A stretch of DNA of 64,000 nucleotides from Ruminiclostridium cellulolyticum H10 (GTDB lineage Bacteria; Bacillota; Clostridia; Acetivibrionales; DSM-1351): assembly GCF_000022065.1 (NCBI RefSeq), contig NC_011898.1, positions 952,001 through 1,016,000 of the forward strand. The letters are read 5' to 3'. Shown here piece by piece: positions 16,681 through 25,300 of the stretch. The position numbers were made by a program, and so were the translations under genes. The notes beneath the pieces were generated by a model. That model made no database searches. It was not told the origin of the DNA and saw nothing but the letters and a program-made list of their open reading frames with translations. Position 1 is the stretch's first letter. Each line of letters opens with the position of its first letter.

Positions 16681-16863
16681 TAAAGAATCGCTTTCGAAGA
16701 GCTTTAAGGATTGGATTTACTATTCCCTTAGTGTTATGGAAATAAATAGTGTTCGGGTGAATAAGTGAATATATAGTAAGTACTTTTGTGAATTTCATTC
16801 AGCTTTGTACTATTTTATTTTTGATTAAAGATTATATGATATCGGTAACGTATCCTCGAAATA

Positions 16864-16884
16864 TGGGAATAAACATTATTCCCA
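16864..16884 (+). promoter_or_regulatory. perfect hairpin in the PKS-region leader
   Basis: TGGGAATAA (16864-16872) and TTATTCCCA (16876-16884) form a 9-bp perfect stem with a 3-nt loop, about 95 nt before the hydrolase start. There is no T-run after it, so it is not a terminator. Possible regulatory RNA hairpin. Confidence 0.4.
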
Positions 16885-16978
16885 AAATAGAGGAAAAAAC
16901 TTTACAAATACTATTTCCAAATATTATCATATAATAAAAAATGTAGTCAAATTGGATGTCAATCTCAATGGAGGTAGT

Positions 16979-17686
16979 ATGAATACAAATGATCCGTTAA
17001 TGGGTAAAAGGAAAGCTCTATATGAGATATATATGCTGAATACTAAATTTATCAACATGGTTAATAATGTATATATAATTATTGACTCCCAAACAAGGCA
17101 TACAGCAGTTGTGGACCCTGCATGGAACATAGGCCTTATCAAAGACACACTTAACAAGCTTCAAGCAGAGGTTAAAGTTATTTTGCTTACTCACTCTCAT
17201 TATGACCATACAAATTTGGTTAACTCTATGCTGAAGATATACCCTGCAAAGGTTTATATGTCAAAGACAGAGGTGGATTACTACAATTATAAATGCAACA
17301 GTCTGGTTCCAGTACAGGACGGGGAGGTTATAAAACTAGGGTATACAGACATTAAGTGTATACTTACTCCGGGGCATACTATGGGGGGGATGTGTTTTTT
17401 TGTTGACGGAAGTCTATTTACCGGGGATACGATTTTCATGGAAGGCTGTGGCATTTGCAGTAACTTGGGCGGTGATGCCGGCGATATGTTTCACAGTATA
17501 AACAGGATTAAGGCTGAAGTAAGTCATGACACTAAGATGTACAGCGGACATACAATTGATAGGCAACCCGGTTGTACGCTTGGTGATCTTATTAAAAACA
17601 ATATTTATTTTAGTATTGATAAAAAAGAGCTTTTTGTGCAGTTTCGTCAGAGGGAAAATCAGAAAAGAACATACAACTTTCGATAG
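16979..17686 (+). CDS. metallo-beta-lactamase-fold hydrolase, PksB/BaeB-like
   Basis: ATG at 16979 is preferred over an in-frame TTG at 16952 because GGAGGT lies at 16970-16975. The 235-residue protein has the class hallmark THSHYDHT (H72, H74, D76, H77), then TPGHTMGG with the next His ligand, FTGDTIF with the bridging Asp, and a C-terminal SGHT. This is the glyoxalase II-like branch. Most trans-AT PKS clusters start with such a hydrolase (PksB, BaeB), thought to hydrolyse thioesters for editing, although the exact substrate is unsettled. Cytoplasmic; first intact gene after loaP and followed by the PksD-like gene. Confidence 0.8.
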   Translation: MNTNDPLMGKRKALYEIYMLNTKFINMVNNVYIIIDSQTRHTAVVDPAWNIGLIKDTLNKLQAEVKVILLTHSHYDHTNLVNSMLKIYPAKVYMSKTEVDYYNYKCNSLVPVQDGEVIKLGYTDIKCILTPGHTMGGMCFFVDGSLFTGDTIFMEGCGICSNLGGDAGDMFHSINRIKAEVSHDTKMYSGHTIDRQPGCTLGDLIKNNIYFSIDKKELFVQFRQRENQKRTYNFR

Positions 17687-17787
17687 GGGCTGAAAACTTG
17701 TACATCGGTTCATACAGAGCATGATGTGTGATGAATTATAATTTCCATAATATGTAGCCTATACTATTTTATAAGCGAGGTAAAAAG

Positions 17788-18780
17788 ATGCAGGAAAAGG
17801 TTGTGTTTATGTTCCCCGGGCAGGGGTCCCAGTATTATAACATGGGAAAACAGCTTTTTGAGCAAGAGCCCGTTTTTAGAAAATGGATGGTTTATCTGGA
17901 TTATATTTGTAAAAAAAACATTGGAGAGTCTGTCCTTGATAAATTATACGACAGCAATAAGAAAATTGCAGATATATTCGACAGGACACTCTACACCCAT
18001 CCTGCAATTTTTATGATTGAATATTCCCTTGCCATGGCTTTGACAGAAAGGGGCATAAAACCTGACTATTTACTTGGAACCAGTATGGGAGAATTTTCTT
18101 CTGTGGCAGTATCGGGTGTAATGGATATAGAGGATGTACTTGAATGTGTATTAAAACAGGCCCAATTATTTGAAGCCTACTGCAAAGAAGGCGGTATGCT
18201 TGCAATATTCAATACTCCCGATATTTACGAAAATTTACCTCTGTTGTACAAAAATAGCGAGTTGTCTTCGGTAAATTTTGCTTCACACTTTGTGGTATCA
18301 GGGAGTAATGAAAACTTGACCGCTATCCGTGAATACATGGAAGCCAAGAACATTATTTGTTATGTATTACCCGTAACCTATGGATTCCATTCTCACCTTA
18401 TAGATCCGGCCGCTCAGGTGTATAAGGAGTTCCTGAAGGGCAAGAGACAAAACAAACCTAAAATTCGATTTGTCTCTGGTATGTATGGAGAAGCTATTGA
18501 AGAACTTAATTATGACTATTTATGGGATATAGTGAGGAAGCCGATAAAATTTTCCAAAGCAATAAGTAATATGGAAAATTCTGGGCCGTATATATACATT
18601 GATTTGGGGTCGGGAGGAACCCTTGACAATTTTGCAAAGCGCAATTTCTCTAAACAATCCAGGTCGGTGAGTTTTTCCATTATAACACGTTTTAATCAGG
18701 AGTTACGGAATACAGATAAACTTCAAACATATTTAGCTGAAAACGAAGCAACAGCGACACTTTTTAAAGTAAAGAAATGA
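17788..18780 (+). CDS. discrete acyltransferase / acyl hydrolase, PksD-like
   Basis: 330 residues; ATG at 17788 after AAGCGAGG. FabD-like fold with FMFPGQGSQYYNMG at the start, the nucleophile S99 in GTSMGEF (most ATs have GHSxGE) and catalytic H201 in TYGFHSHLIDP. The GxSxGEF variant and the overall pattern (LYTHPAIFMIEYSL, then AVSGV) match Bacillus PksD rather than the malonyl-loading ATs. PksD-group proteins are discrete ATs of trans-AT clusters, and some members of this wider group act as acyl hydrolases that clear stalled chains from ACPs. The malonyl-specific AT is more likely the next gene. Confidence 0.8.
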   Translation: MQEKVVFMFPGQGSQYYNMGKQLFEQEPVFRKWMVYLDYICKKNIGESVLDKLYDSNKKIADIFDRTLYTHPAIFMIEYSLAMALTERGIKPDYLLGTSMGEFSSVAVSGVMDIEDVLECVLKQAQLFEAYCKEGGMLAIFNTPDIYENLPLLYKNSELSSVNFASHFVVSGSNENLTAIREYMEAKNIICYVLPVTYGFHSHLIDPAAQVYKEFLKGKRQNKPKIRFVSGMYGEAIEELNYDYLWDIVRKPIKFSKAISNMENSGPYIYIDLGSGGTLDNFAKRNFSKQSRSVSFSIITRFNQELRNTDKLQTYLAENEATATLFKVKK

Positions 18781-18792
18781 AATTAATTTTGG

Positions 18793-19048
18793 TTAATGTC
18801 TCGATGGGAAAGGTTGGTTAGACCCAGATTTCTTTAACATTGAAAAACACCTTTCCACTGAAGTCCGTTGTTCATAAAGATTTTTACATTTTTTTGTACA
18901 CCTATGAGGTAATGGAAACATTTTTGAATCATCATCAACATCTTTTTTACCACAGTTCCATAATCTGAGGATGAACACCAAATTGTGTATGATGTATATC
19001 TTTTACTTTGGTATAGATTCTATTTACATCATAGCCAGCATCCATCAT
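18793..19048 (-). pseudogene. transposase remnant inside the PKS operon
   Basis: Read on the minus strand, two overlapping frames give DAGYDVNRIYTKVKDIHHTQ (from 19048) and, after a shift, RCTKKCKNLYEQRTSVERCF. This is the C-terminal part of a DDE transposase of the IS4/IS1182 type, whose final catalytic Glu lies in the R-T-x-V-E-R motif. The N-terminal half and any inverted repeats are gone. It fills the 496-bp gap 18781-19276 between the PksD-like and PksE-like genes; a 7-bp hairpin (19141-19147 with 19156-19162) is the only other structure there. Confidence 0.65.
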
Positions 19049-19276
19049 TAAAAATCAGTAGATAATTTTTCACAATATGCTGCTTTAAAGCGGTTTATCA
19101 AGAGTAATACCATTACTGACTCATACTTCTACATAGAGGGGTGAAATCCATTTTTATTTCACTCAGAATTATTGATTTTAGTGGGTTTTAAGTTTTGCTT
19201 TTTTCTCAAATAACAATATTAAATCATTATAGGATAATGAGCCAGTTTAAATAAATTATGAAAGGGTGATTAATTA

Positions 19277-21688
19277 ATGGTAGCATACGTTTTCCCCGGA
19301 CAGGGCTCTCAGGCCAAAGGTATGGGAGGGGAACTTTTTGGTGAATTTAGCTATATAACCAAAGAGGCTGATGAGATATTGGGATATTCCATTAAGGAAC
19401 TTTGCTTGGAGGACCCTAAGGAACAGTTGGGTCAGACACAATTTACCCAGCCTGCACTGTATACTGTTAATGCATTATGTTATCTTAAAAAGCTTCAAGA
19501 GACAGGTGAAAAGCCAGATTATGTTGCAGGTCATAGCCTTGCCGAATACAATGCGTTGTTTGCAGCTGGGGTTTTTGACTTTAAAACCGGGCTTAGGCTT
19601 GTAAAAAAAAGAGGAGAATTAATGAGCCAAGCTTCCGAAGGAGGAATGGCCGCAGTTATAGGGCTAACTGAAGAGAAGGTAAAAGAAATACTGCAAAATA
19701 ACAATTTGACAAGTATTGATATTGCTAATTTAAATACTCCCACTCAAATTGTTTTATCCGGGTTAAAGGATGAGATTGAAAATGCGATGCCTATCTTTAA
19801 AGCTGCAGGTGCCAGAAACTATGTTGTATTAAAGGTAAGTGGTGCCTTCCATTCACGTTATATGGAACCTTCAAGAAAGATGTTTGAAGAGTTCATAGAG
19901 CAGTTTGAATTCAATGATATACAAATCCCCATAATTTCCAACATACATGCAAGACCATATAAGAAAGAAGCGATAAAGATCAACCTTGTAGAACAGATAA
20001 CTCATTCTGTTAAGTGGACTGAGACAGTCAGATATTTAATGGGCAAAGGTGTGGCAGAAATCCTGCAAATCGGACCAGGTACAGTTTTGACAGGTCTTAT
20101 AAGGACTATTCAGAGAGAATCAGAACCTCTTATAGTTGACGAAACAGAAGAATTAAATAATGACGCAGATAAAACAGTTTCCGTAAAGAAGGCAGGAAAA
20201 GGCCGAAAAAAGAAAAATGAAGCCTCGTCGGTTGATAAAGTACATGATGTGAAGAACGAAAATAAAAAAGAAGAAGAAATTTCGGAAACTGTTATAGAAA
20301 AATCAGAGAGTGCGGTAAAACGCATGGAAGAGGAAGAAAAAGAGTGGAGTACCGCAGCGGCGGCTTTGGGTAACCCTGAATTCAAGAAAGAATATAATCT
20401 GAAGTATGCATATATTGCCGGGGGTATGTATAAGGGTATTTCTTCCAAGGAACTAGTGGTGGGGATGGGAAGAGCAGGCATGATGGGTGTTTTGGGTGCT
20501 GGCGGTGTTGATTTCTCTGAGGTTGAGAATGACATAAAATACATTCAGAACAGATTGGCTAACGATAAGGCTTATGCCGTAAATCTTCTTTACAACCCTT
20601 CAAATGCTAAAAATGAAGAAAAATTGGTTGACCTGCTTTTAAAATATAATGTTAAAACTGTTGAGGCATCAGGATTTTTAAGTATTACACCTTCCATTGT
20701 GAAATACCGTCTCAAAGGATTATCTAAAAACAATTCCGGGGGAGTACAGATATCAAACAGAATTATAGCGAAAGCTTCCAGGCCTGAGGTTATTGAAGCC
20801 TTCTTAAGCCCGGCACCGGAACGTATAGTAAAAAAACTCCTTGAGGAGAATGTAATAACTACGGAAGAAGCTGAATTATCAAAGAACATTCCTATAGCGG
20901 ACGACATCTGTGTTGAAGGGGACTCGGCCGGGCATACCGACGGAAGTGTACTTTATACCATAATGCCTGTTATACGAAAACTCAGAGATGAAATAAAGAA
21001 AAGATATGGTTACTCTCAGAGGGTTAGGATAGGCGGAGCAGGCGGCTTGGGTACTCCCGAGGGAATGGCTATGGCACTTATTTTGGGAGCGGATTTTATT
21101 GTTACCGGGTCAATTAACCAGTGCACAGTGGAGGCTCGAACAAGCGATATAGTTAAGGATATGCTCCAAAAAATCAATGTATATGATACCGCTTATGCTC
21201 CTGCAACTGATATGTTTGAAATGGGAGCAAAGGTACAAGTCTTGAAAAAAGGACTGTTTTTCCCTGCAAGAGCTAACAAGCTTTTTGAACTATACAAACA
21301 ATACAATTCTTTTAATGAAATTGACTCAAAAACTAAAGCTCAACTTCAAGAGAAATACTTCAAACGCAGTTTTGACGAGTTATATAAAGATATCAAATCA
21401 AGGTTGCCTTCAGAAGAGATTGAAAAGGCTGAGAGGAACCCAAAATATAAAATGGCTTTGGCATTCAAATGGTATTTGATGAATGCTTTTAATGCAGCAA
21501 TCAAAGGCGAAGAAGAATTGAAGCTAGACTATCAGATACAATGTGGTCCGGCACTGGGAGCTTTTAATCAATGGGTAAAAGACACTAAGCTGGAAAACTG
21601 GAAAAATCGTCATGTTGATGAAATAGGATTGAAGCTGATGATGGAAACGGCTAAGTATTTAAAGAAGAGTGTCAAGCAATTTTCTTGA
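19277..21688 (+). CDS. trans-acting malonyltransferase-enoylreductase didomain, PksE-like
   Basis: 803 residues; ATG at 19277 behind AAAGGGTG. Residues 1-285 are a FabD-type AT with FPGQGSQ, nucleophile S87 in GHSLAEY and H192 in GAFHSRYM; it should load malonyl units onto the AT-less PKS modules. Residues 290-350 are a Lys/Glu-rich flexible linker. Residues 355-803 are a PfaD-like FMN-dependent enoyl reductase (AGGMYKGISS, then GGAGGLGTPEG, then ARTSDIVKDM), which can reduce enoyl thioesters in trans. The fused AT-ER arrangement is the PksE form of trans-AT clusters. No PKS subunit in the window has its own ER, so any saturated carbons would depend on this protein. Confidence 0.9.
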   Translation: MVAYVFPGQGSQAKGMGGELFGEFSYITKEADEILGYSIKELCLEDPKEQLGQTQFTQPALYTVNALCYLKKLQETGEKPDYVAGHSLAEYNALFAAGVFDFKTGLRLVKKRGELMSQASEGGMAAVIGLTEEKVKEILQNNNLTSIDIANLNTPTQIVLSGLKDEIENAMPIFKAAGARNYVVLKVSGAFHSRYMEPSRKMFEEFIEQFEFNDIQIPIISNIHARPYKKEAIKINLVEQITHSVKWTETVRYLMGKGVAEILQIGPGTVLTGLIRTIQRESEPLIVDETEELNNDADKTVSVKKAGKGRKKKNEASSVDKVHDVKNENKKEEEISETVIEKSESAVKRMEEEEKEWSTAAAALGNPEFKKEYNLKYAYIAGGMYKGISSKELVVGMGRAGMMGVLGAGGVDFSEVENDIKYIQNRLANDKAYAVNLLYNPSNAKNEEKLVDLLLKYNVKTVEASGFLSITPSIVKYRLKGLSKNNSGGVQISNRIIAKASRPEVIEAFLSPAPERIVKKLLEENVITTEEAELSKNIPIADDICVEGDSAGHTDGSVLYTIMPVIRKLRDEIKKRYGYSQRVRIGGAGGLGTPEGMAMALILGADFIVTGSINQCTVEARTSDIVKDMLQKINVYDTAYAPATDMFEMGAKVQVLKKGLFFPARANKLFELYKQYNSFNEIDSKTKAQLQEKYFKRSFDELYKDIKSRLPSEEIEKAERNPKYKMALAFKWYLMNAFNAAIKGEEELKLDYQIQCGPALGAFNQWVKDTKLENWKNRHVDEIGLKLMMETAKYLKKSVKQFS

Positions 21689-21820
21689 GAAACTGAAATT
21701 AGTTAACAGAAAAGTACCAACTTGACGTAAATATAAAAATATGATAAAAGAGGTAATAAGCGGTACTTACTTGTAAATTTTAGCAAACGGTTGGAAAAAA
21801 ATCAGTAAAAGGAGAATAAT

Positions 21821-22507
21821 ATGGCTATTGTAAATGTAAAGCAATTAAAGAAAGATTACGATCTTGGAAGGACAAAGGTTCCTGCTTTAAGAGGTGTTGA
21901 TTTGATAATCGAAAAAGGAGAATTTGTGACCATAGCAGGTCCTTCAGGTTGCGGAAAGACTACAACTCTTAATATAATGGGATGTCTTGACAAAGCGACA
22001 AGTGGGGAAGTATGGATAAACGACTGCCTTATAAACAACTTGGAGGAGAAAAAACTCAACAGTCTCCGTCTTAACACAATCGGATTTATATTCCAAGCTT
22101 TTAACCTTGTTCCCGTATTGAATGTTTATGAGAATGTTGAGCTTCCTCTCCTGATTATAAAGAATGTTTCTTCAAATGAGAGAAGGGAAAGGGTAAATTA
22201 TTTCTTAAAAGCAGTAGGACTTTTTGAACATGCCAAAAAGAAACCTTCAGAGCTTTCCGGAGGACAAAGACAGCGTGTGGCTGTTGCAAGAGCACTGGTT
22301 ACAAAGCCTAAAATAGTACTTGCCGATGAGCCAACTGCTAACCTTGATTCCAAGAACGGTATGGAAATAATCGAGCTCATGCATGATATAAGCAGGAAAG
22401 AATCAACTACGTTTATATTCTCAACTCACGATCCCAAGGTTATGCAAAAAGCTGACCGTATAATTCATATGGAAGACGGGTTGATAAAAAGTGAGGTTAG
22501 CATATGA
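21821..22507 (+). CDS. ABC transporter ATPase (MacB/LolD type)
   Basis: 228 residues; ATG at 21821 after AAAAGGAGAA. Walker A GPSGCGKT (40-47), Q-loop FQAFNL, signature LSGGQ (145-149), Walker B IVLADE (165-170) and H-loop STHD are all present. The family pairs with FtsX-like permeases to move substrates across, or pull them from, the membrane. The next gene, a permease, starts inside its stop codon (ATGA overlap), so the two are translationally coupled. The setting inside the PKS operon suggests export of, or self-protection from, the polyketide. Confidence 0.9.
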   Translation: MAIVNVKQLKKDYDLGRTKVPALRGVDLIIEKGEFVTIAGPSGCGKTTTLNIMGCLDKATSGEVWINDCLINNLEEKKLNSLRLNTIGFIFQAFNLVPVLNVYENVELPLLIIKNVSSNERRERVNYFLKAVGLFEHAKKKPSELSGGQRQRVAVARALVTKPKIVLADEPTANLDSKNGMEIIELMHDISRKESTTFIFSTHDPKVMQKADRIIHMEDGLIKSEVSI

Positions 22508-23757
22508 GATTCTTATCAGTATCATGGAAAAATATTCACGTATCTTGGCGGCGTTCATTAACGCTCGGATCTTTTATATTCATTGCGACATTTATACTTC
22601 TCTTTGCCAATTCTTTTATTGCAACCATGGAGTCAAATATGCAAGGGGCTCTTGTTAACGCATTGACAGGTGATGTTCAGGTAAGGTCAGCGAATACTGA
22701 TGAGGAAGATATGTTTTCCTTCAAGGGCAGCTGGGGTAAAATCAGTTATCTTAACCAACAAGAGGTAAGCAATGTAAAGACAGTTCTTGACAGCAAATTA
22801 AAGCCTGAAGACTATGGATTACATATTCGTCATAATGTATTTCTTCAGTCTGAAAAAGAAAAACTTGGTTCTATGATTATAGGTATTGATAACAAGCTTC
22901 AGTCTTATAAAGATCCTGTTAAGCTGGTTAAAGGAAAGTATATTTCTAATACCGGAAGTGAAATAATCCTTGCAAAAGATCAAGCTGACAAACTTAAGGT
23001 TAATGTCGGTGACAAACTGGATGCCTTTGCAAAGACAAAGGACGGACAGCCTACAAAGATAACTTTTACCGTGGTTGGAATAAGTAATATAGAAATCCTT
23101 TCCGGGTTCAGCTACTATCCTGCTTATACGGATTTAAAGAGTGCACAGGAACTTTTAGGGCTTAAAGATGGCGAAGCTACCGACATAATAATGTACGCTA
23201 AAAACAGGGACAATGCCAAATCTATGAAAAATGAATTGAAAGATACCCTTGACAAGACAGATATCGGGTCTGAAAAGTATAAGTTGTCTACGTGGGAAAA
23301 AATGGGCGGCTATTTGATGAGCACTATAAATATTTACATAGTTATCTTCTATGTCTTCATAGCCATACTGATGTTCATAATAATCATACTGATTGTTAAC
23401 CTGGTATTTATGATGGGACTTGAACGACGCCAAGATATAGGTACTCTCAGAGCAGTCGGTTACAGCAAGTCTAAGATAGTTGCATTATTCGTTACTGAAA
23501 TTCTTACAATAACCGGTATTGCATTTGCAATCGGTGCCGCTTTGGCAATATCATTGATACTTGTATTCTCAAATGTAGGGCTTACAGTACCTTCACCGTG
23601 GGATTTGACTATAGGAAAACAATTATTCTTGAAATTTAATATAGGGCAGGTACTTGGCATTTTTGGGATGCTGTTGGGGATATCTTTCTTGTCATCATAC
23701 TATCCCGCATACAGGTCTGCATGTTTAAGGCCTTCTGAAGCTTTAAGAGAAATATAA
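22504..23757 (+). CDS. FtsX-type ABC permease (first)
   Basis: 417 residues, starting in a 4-nt overlap with the ATPase stop. One N-terminal transmembrane helix (about 16-37), a large MacB-PCD-like extracytoplasmic domain (about 40-260), then three C-terminal helices with the FtsX loop RRQDIGTLRAVGYSK after the first and the closing block YYPAYRSACLRPSEALREI. The layout is that of a half-transporter; a second permease follows, so the complex is probably a heterodimer with two copies of the ATPase. Confidence 0.85.
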   Translation: MRFLSVSWKNIHVSWRRSLTLGSFIFIATFILLFANSFIATMESNMQGALVNALTGDVQVRSANTDEEDMFSFKGSWGKISYLNQQEVSNVKTVLDSKLKPEDYGLHIRHNVFLQSEKEKLGSMIIGIDNKLQSYKDPVKLVKGKYISNTGSEIILAKDQADKLKVNVGDKLDAFAKTKDGQPTKITFTVVGISNIEILSGFSYYPAYTDLKSAQELLGLKDGEATDIIMYAKNRDNAKSMKNELKDTLDKTDIGSEKYKLSTWEKMGGYLMSTINIYIVIFYVFIAILMFIIIILIVNLVFMMGLERRQDIGTLRAVGYSKSKIVALFVTEILTITGIAFAIGAALAISLILVFSNVGLTVPSPWDLTIGKQLFLKFNIGQVLGIFGMLLGISFLSSYYPAYRSACLRPSEALREI

Positions 23758-23784
23758 TTATCAATTCGAAAGGGAGATGAACTA

Positions 23785-25164
23785 ATGGGAATTATAGCTA
23801 AAATAGCTTTAAGAAATATTTTTGCTAACAGGAGACGCTCAATACTTATAGGAATAGTTATATTTATATGTGCGTTCCTCATTTTAGTATCAAATTCAAT
23901 GGCAAACGGTGTTGAATTCCAGGTACTAAAGGGTTATAAAAACATCCAGTGTGCACACGTAATAGTGGGTTGGGAAAACCTTAAGAAGGTAAATTCTTCA
24001 GATGCTACAAGACTTTTGTTCCTCACAAGCAATCCAAGTTTTGAATTAACTAAGGATGCCGAGAATCAAAGGGCCATAAATACATTGAATGAGTTTTTGG
24101 AAAAAAATAAGGATAAGGTGGATGGATACTATCCAAGCATAAGAAGAAGTATAAGTATCCTGTATAACGGAGGTGAAGTACAAGATTCACAGTTCTCTTT
24201 ATACGGTTTGAACGCAAAAAGCAGTAAATTGATGATTGATTCAAAAGCAATGAGCATGTATAAAGGCGAACTTTTGTCAGAGGATCCCAATGCTATATGC
24301 ATAAGCAAGCAAAAGGCGGAAGAAGACAAATTGAATCTAGGCGATAAAGTTACTTTAGAGTCGATAAATCCGGACGGCTCAAGAGGAACTCTGGACTGCA
24401 CCATTAAAGGCATATATGCCAACGGAGCGGGATGGGATAACATGTACCTGTTTATTAATGAGGATACTGCAAAACAACTTATGAAATACAAAGACGGCTA
24501 TTTCGACCTTGGAAGGATATCCCTCAAAAATGAGAGTGATGCAAGCGAGTTTGCGAAAGACCTTGATGCCGCTCTGATAAAAGACGGTTCCAAGGTTTTG
24601 AGGGCTGAATCCTATCTTCAGGCTTCAAAACTTTACCCTACAATGTCCAAAAGCTTAAAAGGACTATGCAATCTGTTCATACTTATATTCTTAGTAGTTA
24701 TATCCATAGGACTCCGCTCTTCCATAAGAATGAACCTTTTCGAACGTATGAGAGAGTTTGGTACTTTACGAGCAATAGGTTACAGCAGACGTCAGTGCTT
24801 TTCGATAATATTTCTTGAAGTATTTTTCCTCTCAATCATAGCACTTTCGATTGCATGCGGAATCGCGGCAGTGTTGGTGAATATGTTGGGTAAATCGGGA
24901 GTTTACTTGGGTACTGGCCCTCTTAGCTACTTCGGCGGCGAGCGGTTATATCCTAGCATGAAACCTATGGATATCAGTACAACATTCGGCATAATAACAT
25001 TATTCACATTGCTTTCTACTGTAAGCCCTGCACTTAAACTTTGTTACCAGAATATTACAAATATAATGGTAAAGAACATGAAAAAAGTGAAGGTATGGAG
25101 AACAATGTTTTTCGGAGAGAAACACAGTAAAGTAAAATATGACGGACTTAATAAAGCAGTGTAA
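23785..25164 (+). CDS. FtsX-type ABC permease (second)
   Basis: 459 residues; ATG at 23785 behind AAGGGAGATGA, 27 nt after the first permease. Same topology: N-terminal helix (about 18-38), extracytoplasmic domain (about 40-280), three C-terminal helices, with RMREFGTLRAIGYSRRQC in the FtsX loop. The C-terminal tail is basic. It forms a three-gene export unit with 21821-23757. The following 136 bp before the first PKS gene carry no feature other than its ribosome binding site. Confidence 0.85.
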   Translation: MGIIAKIALRNIFANRRRSILIGIVIFICAFLILVSNSMANGVEFQVLKGYKNIQCAHVIVGWENLKKVNSSDATRLLFLTSNPSFELTKDAENQRAINTLNEFLEKNKDKVDGYYPSIRRSISILYNGGEVQDSQFSLYGLNAKSSKLMIDSKAMSMYKGELLSEDPNAICISKQKAEEDKLNLGDKVTLESINPDGSRGTLDCTIKGIYANGAGWDNMYLFINEDTAKQLMKYKDGYFDLGRISLKNESDASEFAKDLDAALIKDGSKVLRAESYLQASKLYPTMSKSLKGLCNLFILIFLVVISIGLRSSIRMNLFERMREFGTLRAIGYSRRQCFSIIFLEVFFLSIIALSIACGIAAVLVNMLGKSGVYLGTGPLSYFGGERLYPSMKPMDISTTFGIITLFTLLSTVSPALKLCYQNITNIMVKNMKKVKVWRTMFFGEKHSKVKYDGLNKAV

Positions 25165-25300
25165 TGAGCAACTAAATAAACTTATCTTTATATTAACAAA
25201 ATAAAAATTTGCTTAACGATTTCTAAATAAACTCTGAATATTAATCGGATTTCTTTGATGAGTATCCTGAGAACACGTGTGATAAAGAGGGATAGATACA

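Larger units (their letters stand above)
16263..16978. other. 716-bp intergenic leader between loaP and the hydrolase gene
   Basis: It holds a broken AcpS-like remnant (16539-16680) and two hairpins: AATTCT/AGAATT near 16300-16315, and a perfect 9-bp stem at 16864-16884. There is no intact gene. It is a natural place for a LoaP recognition hairpin, since such elements sit in the 5' leader of the target operon. Confidence 0.4.

Noticed and set aside
16952-16978. Upstream TTG start for the PksB-like hydrolase
   Set aside because: A clear GGAGGT lies inside this stretch and serves the ATG at 16979; no ribosome binding site precedes the TTG.
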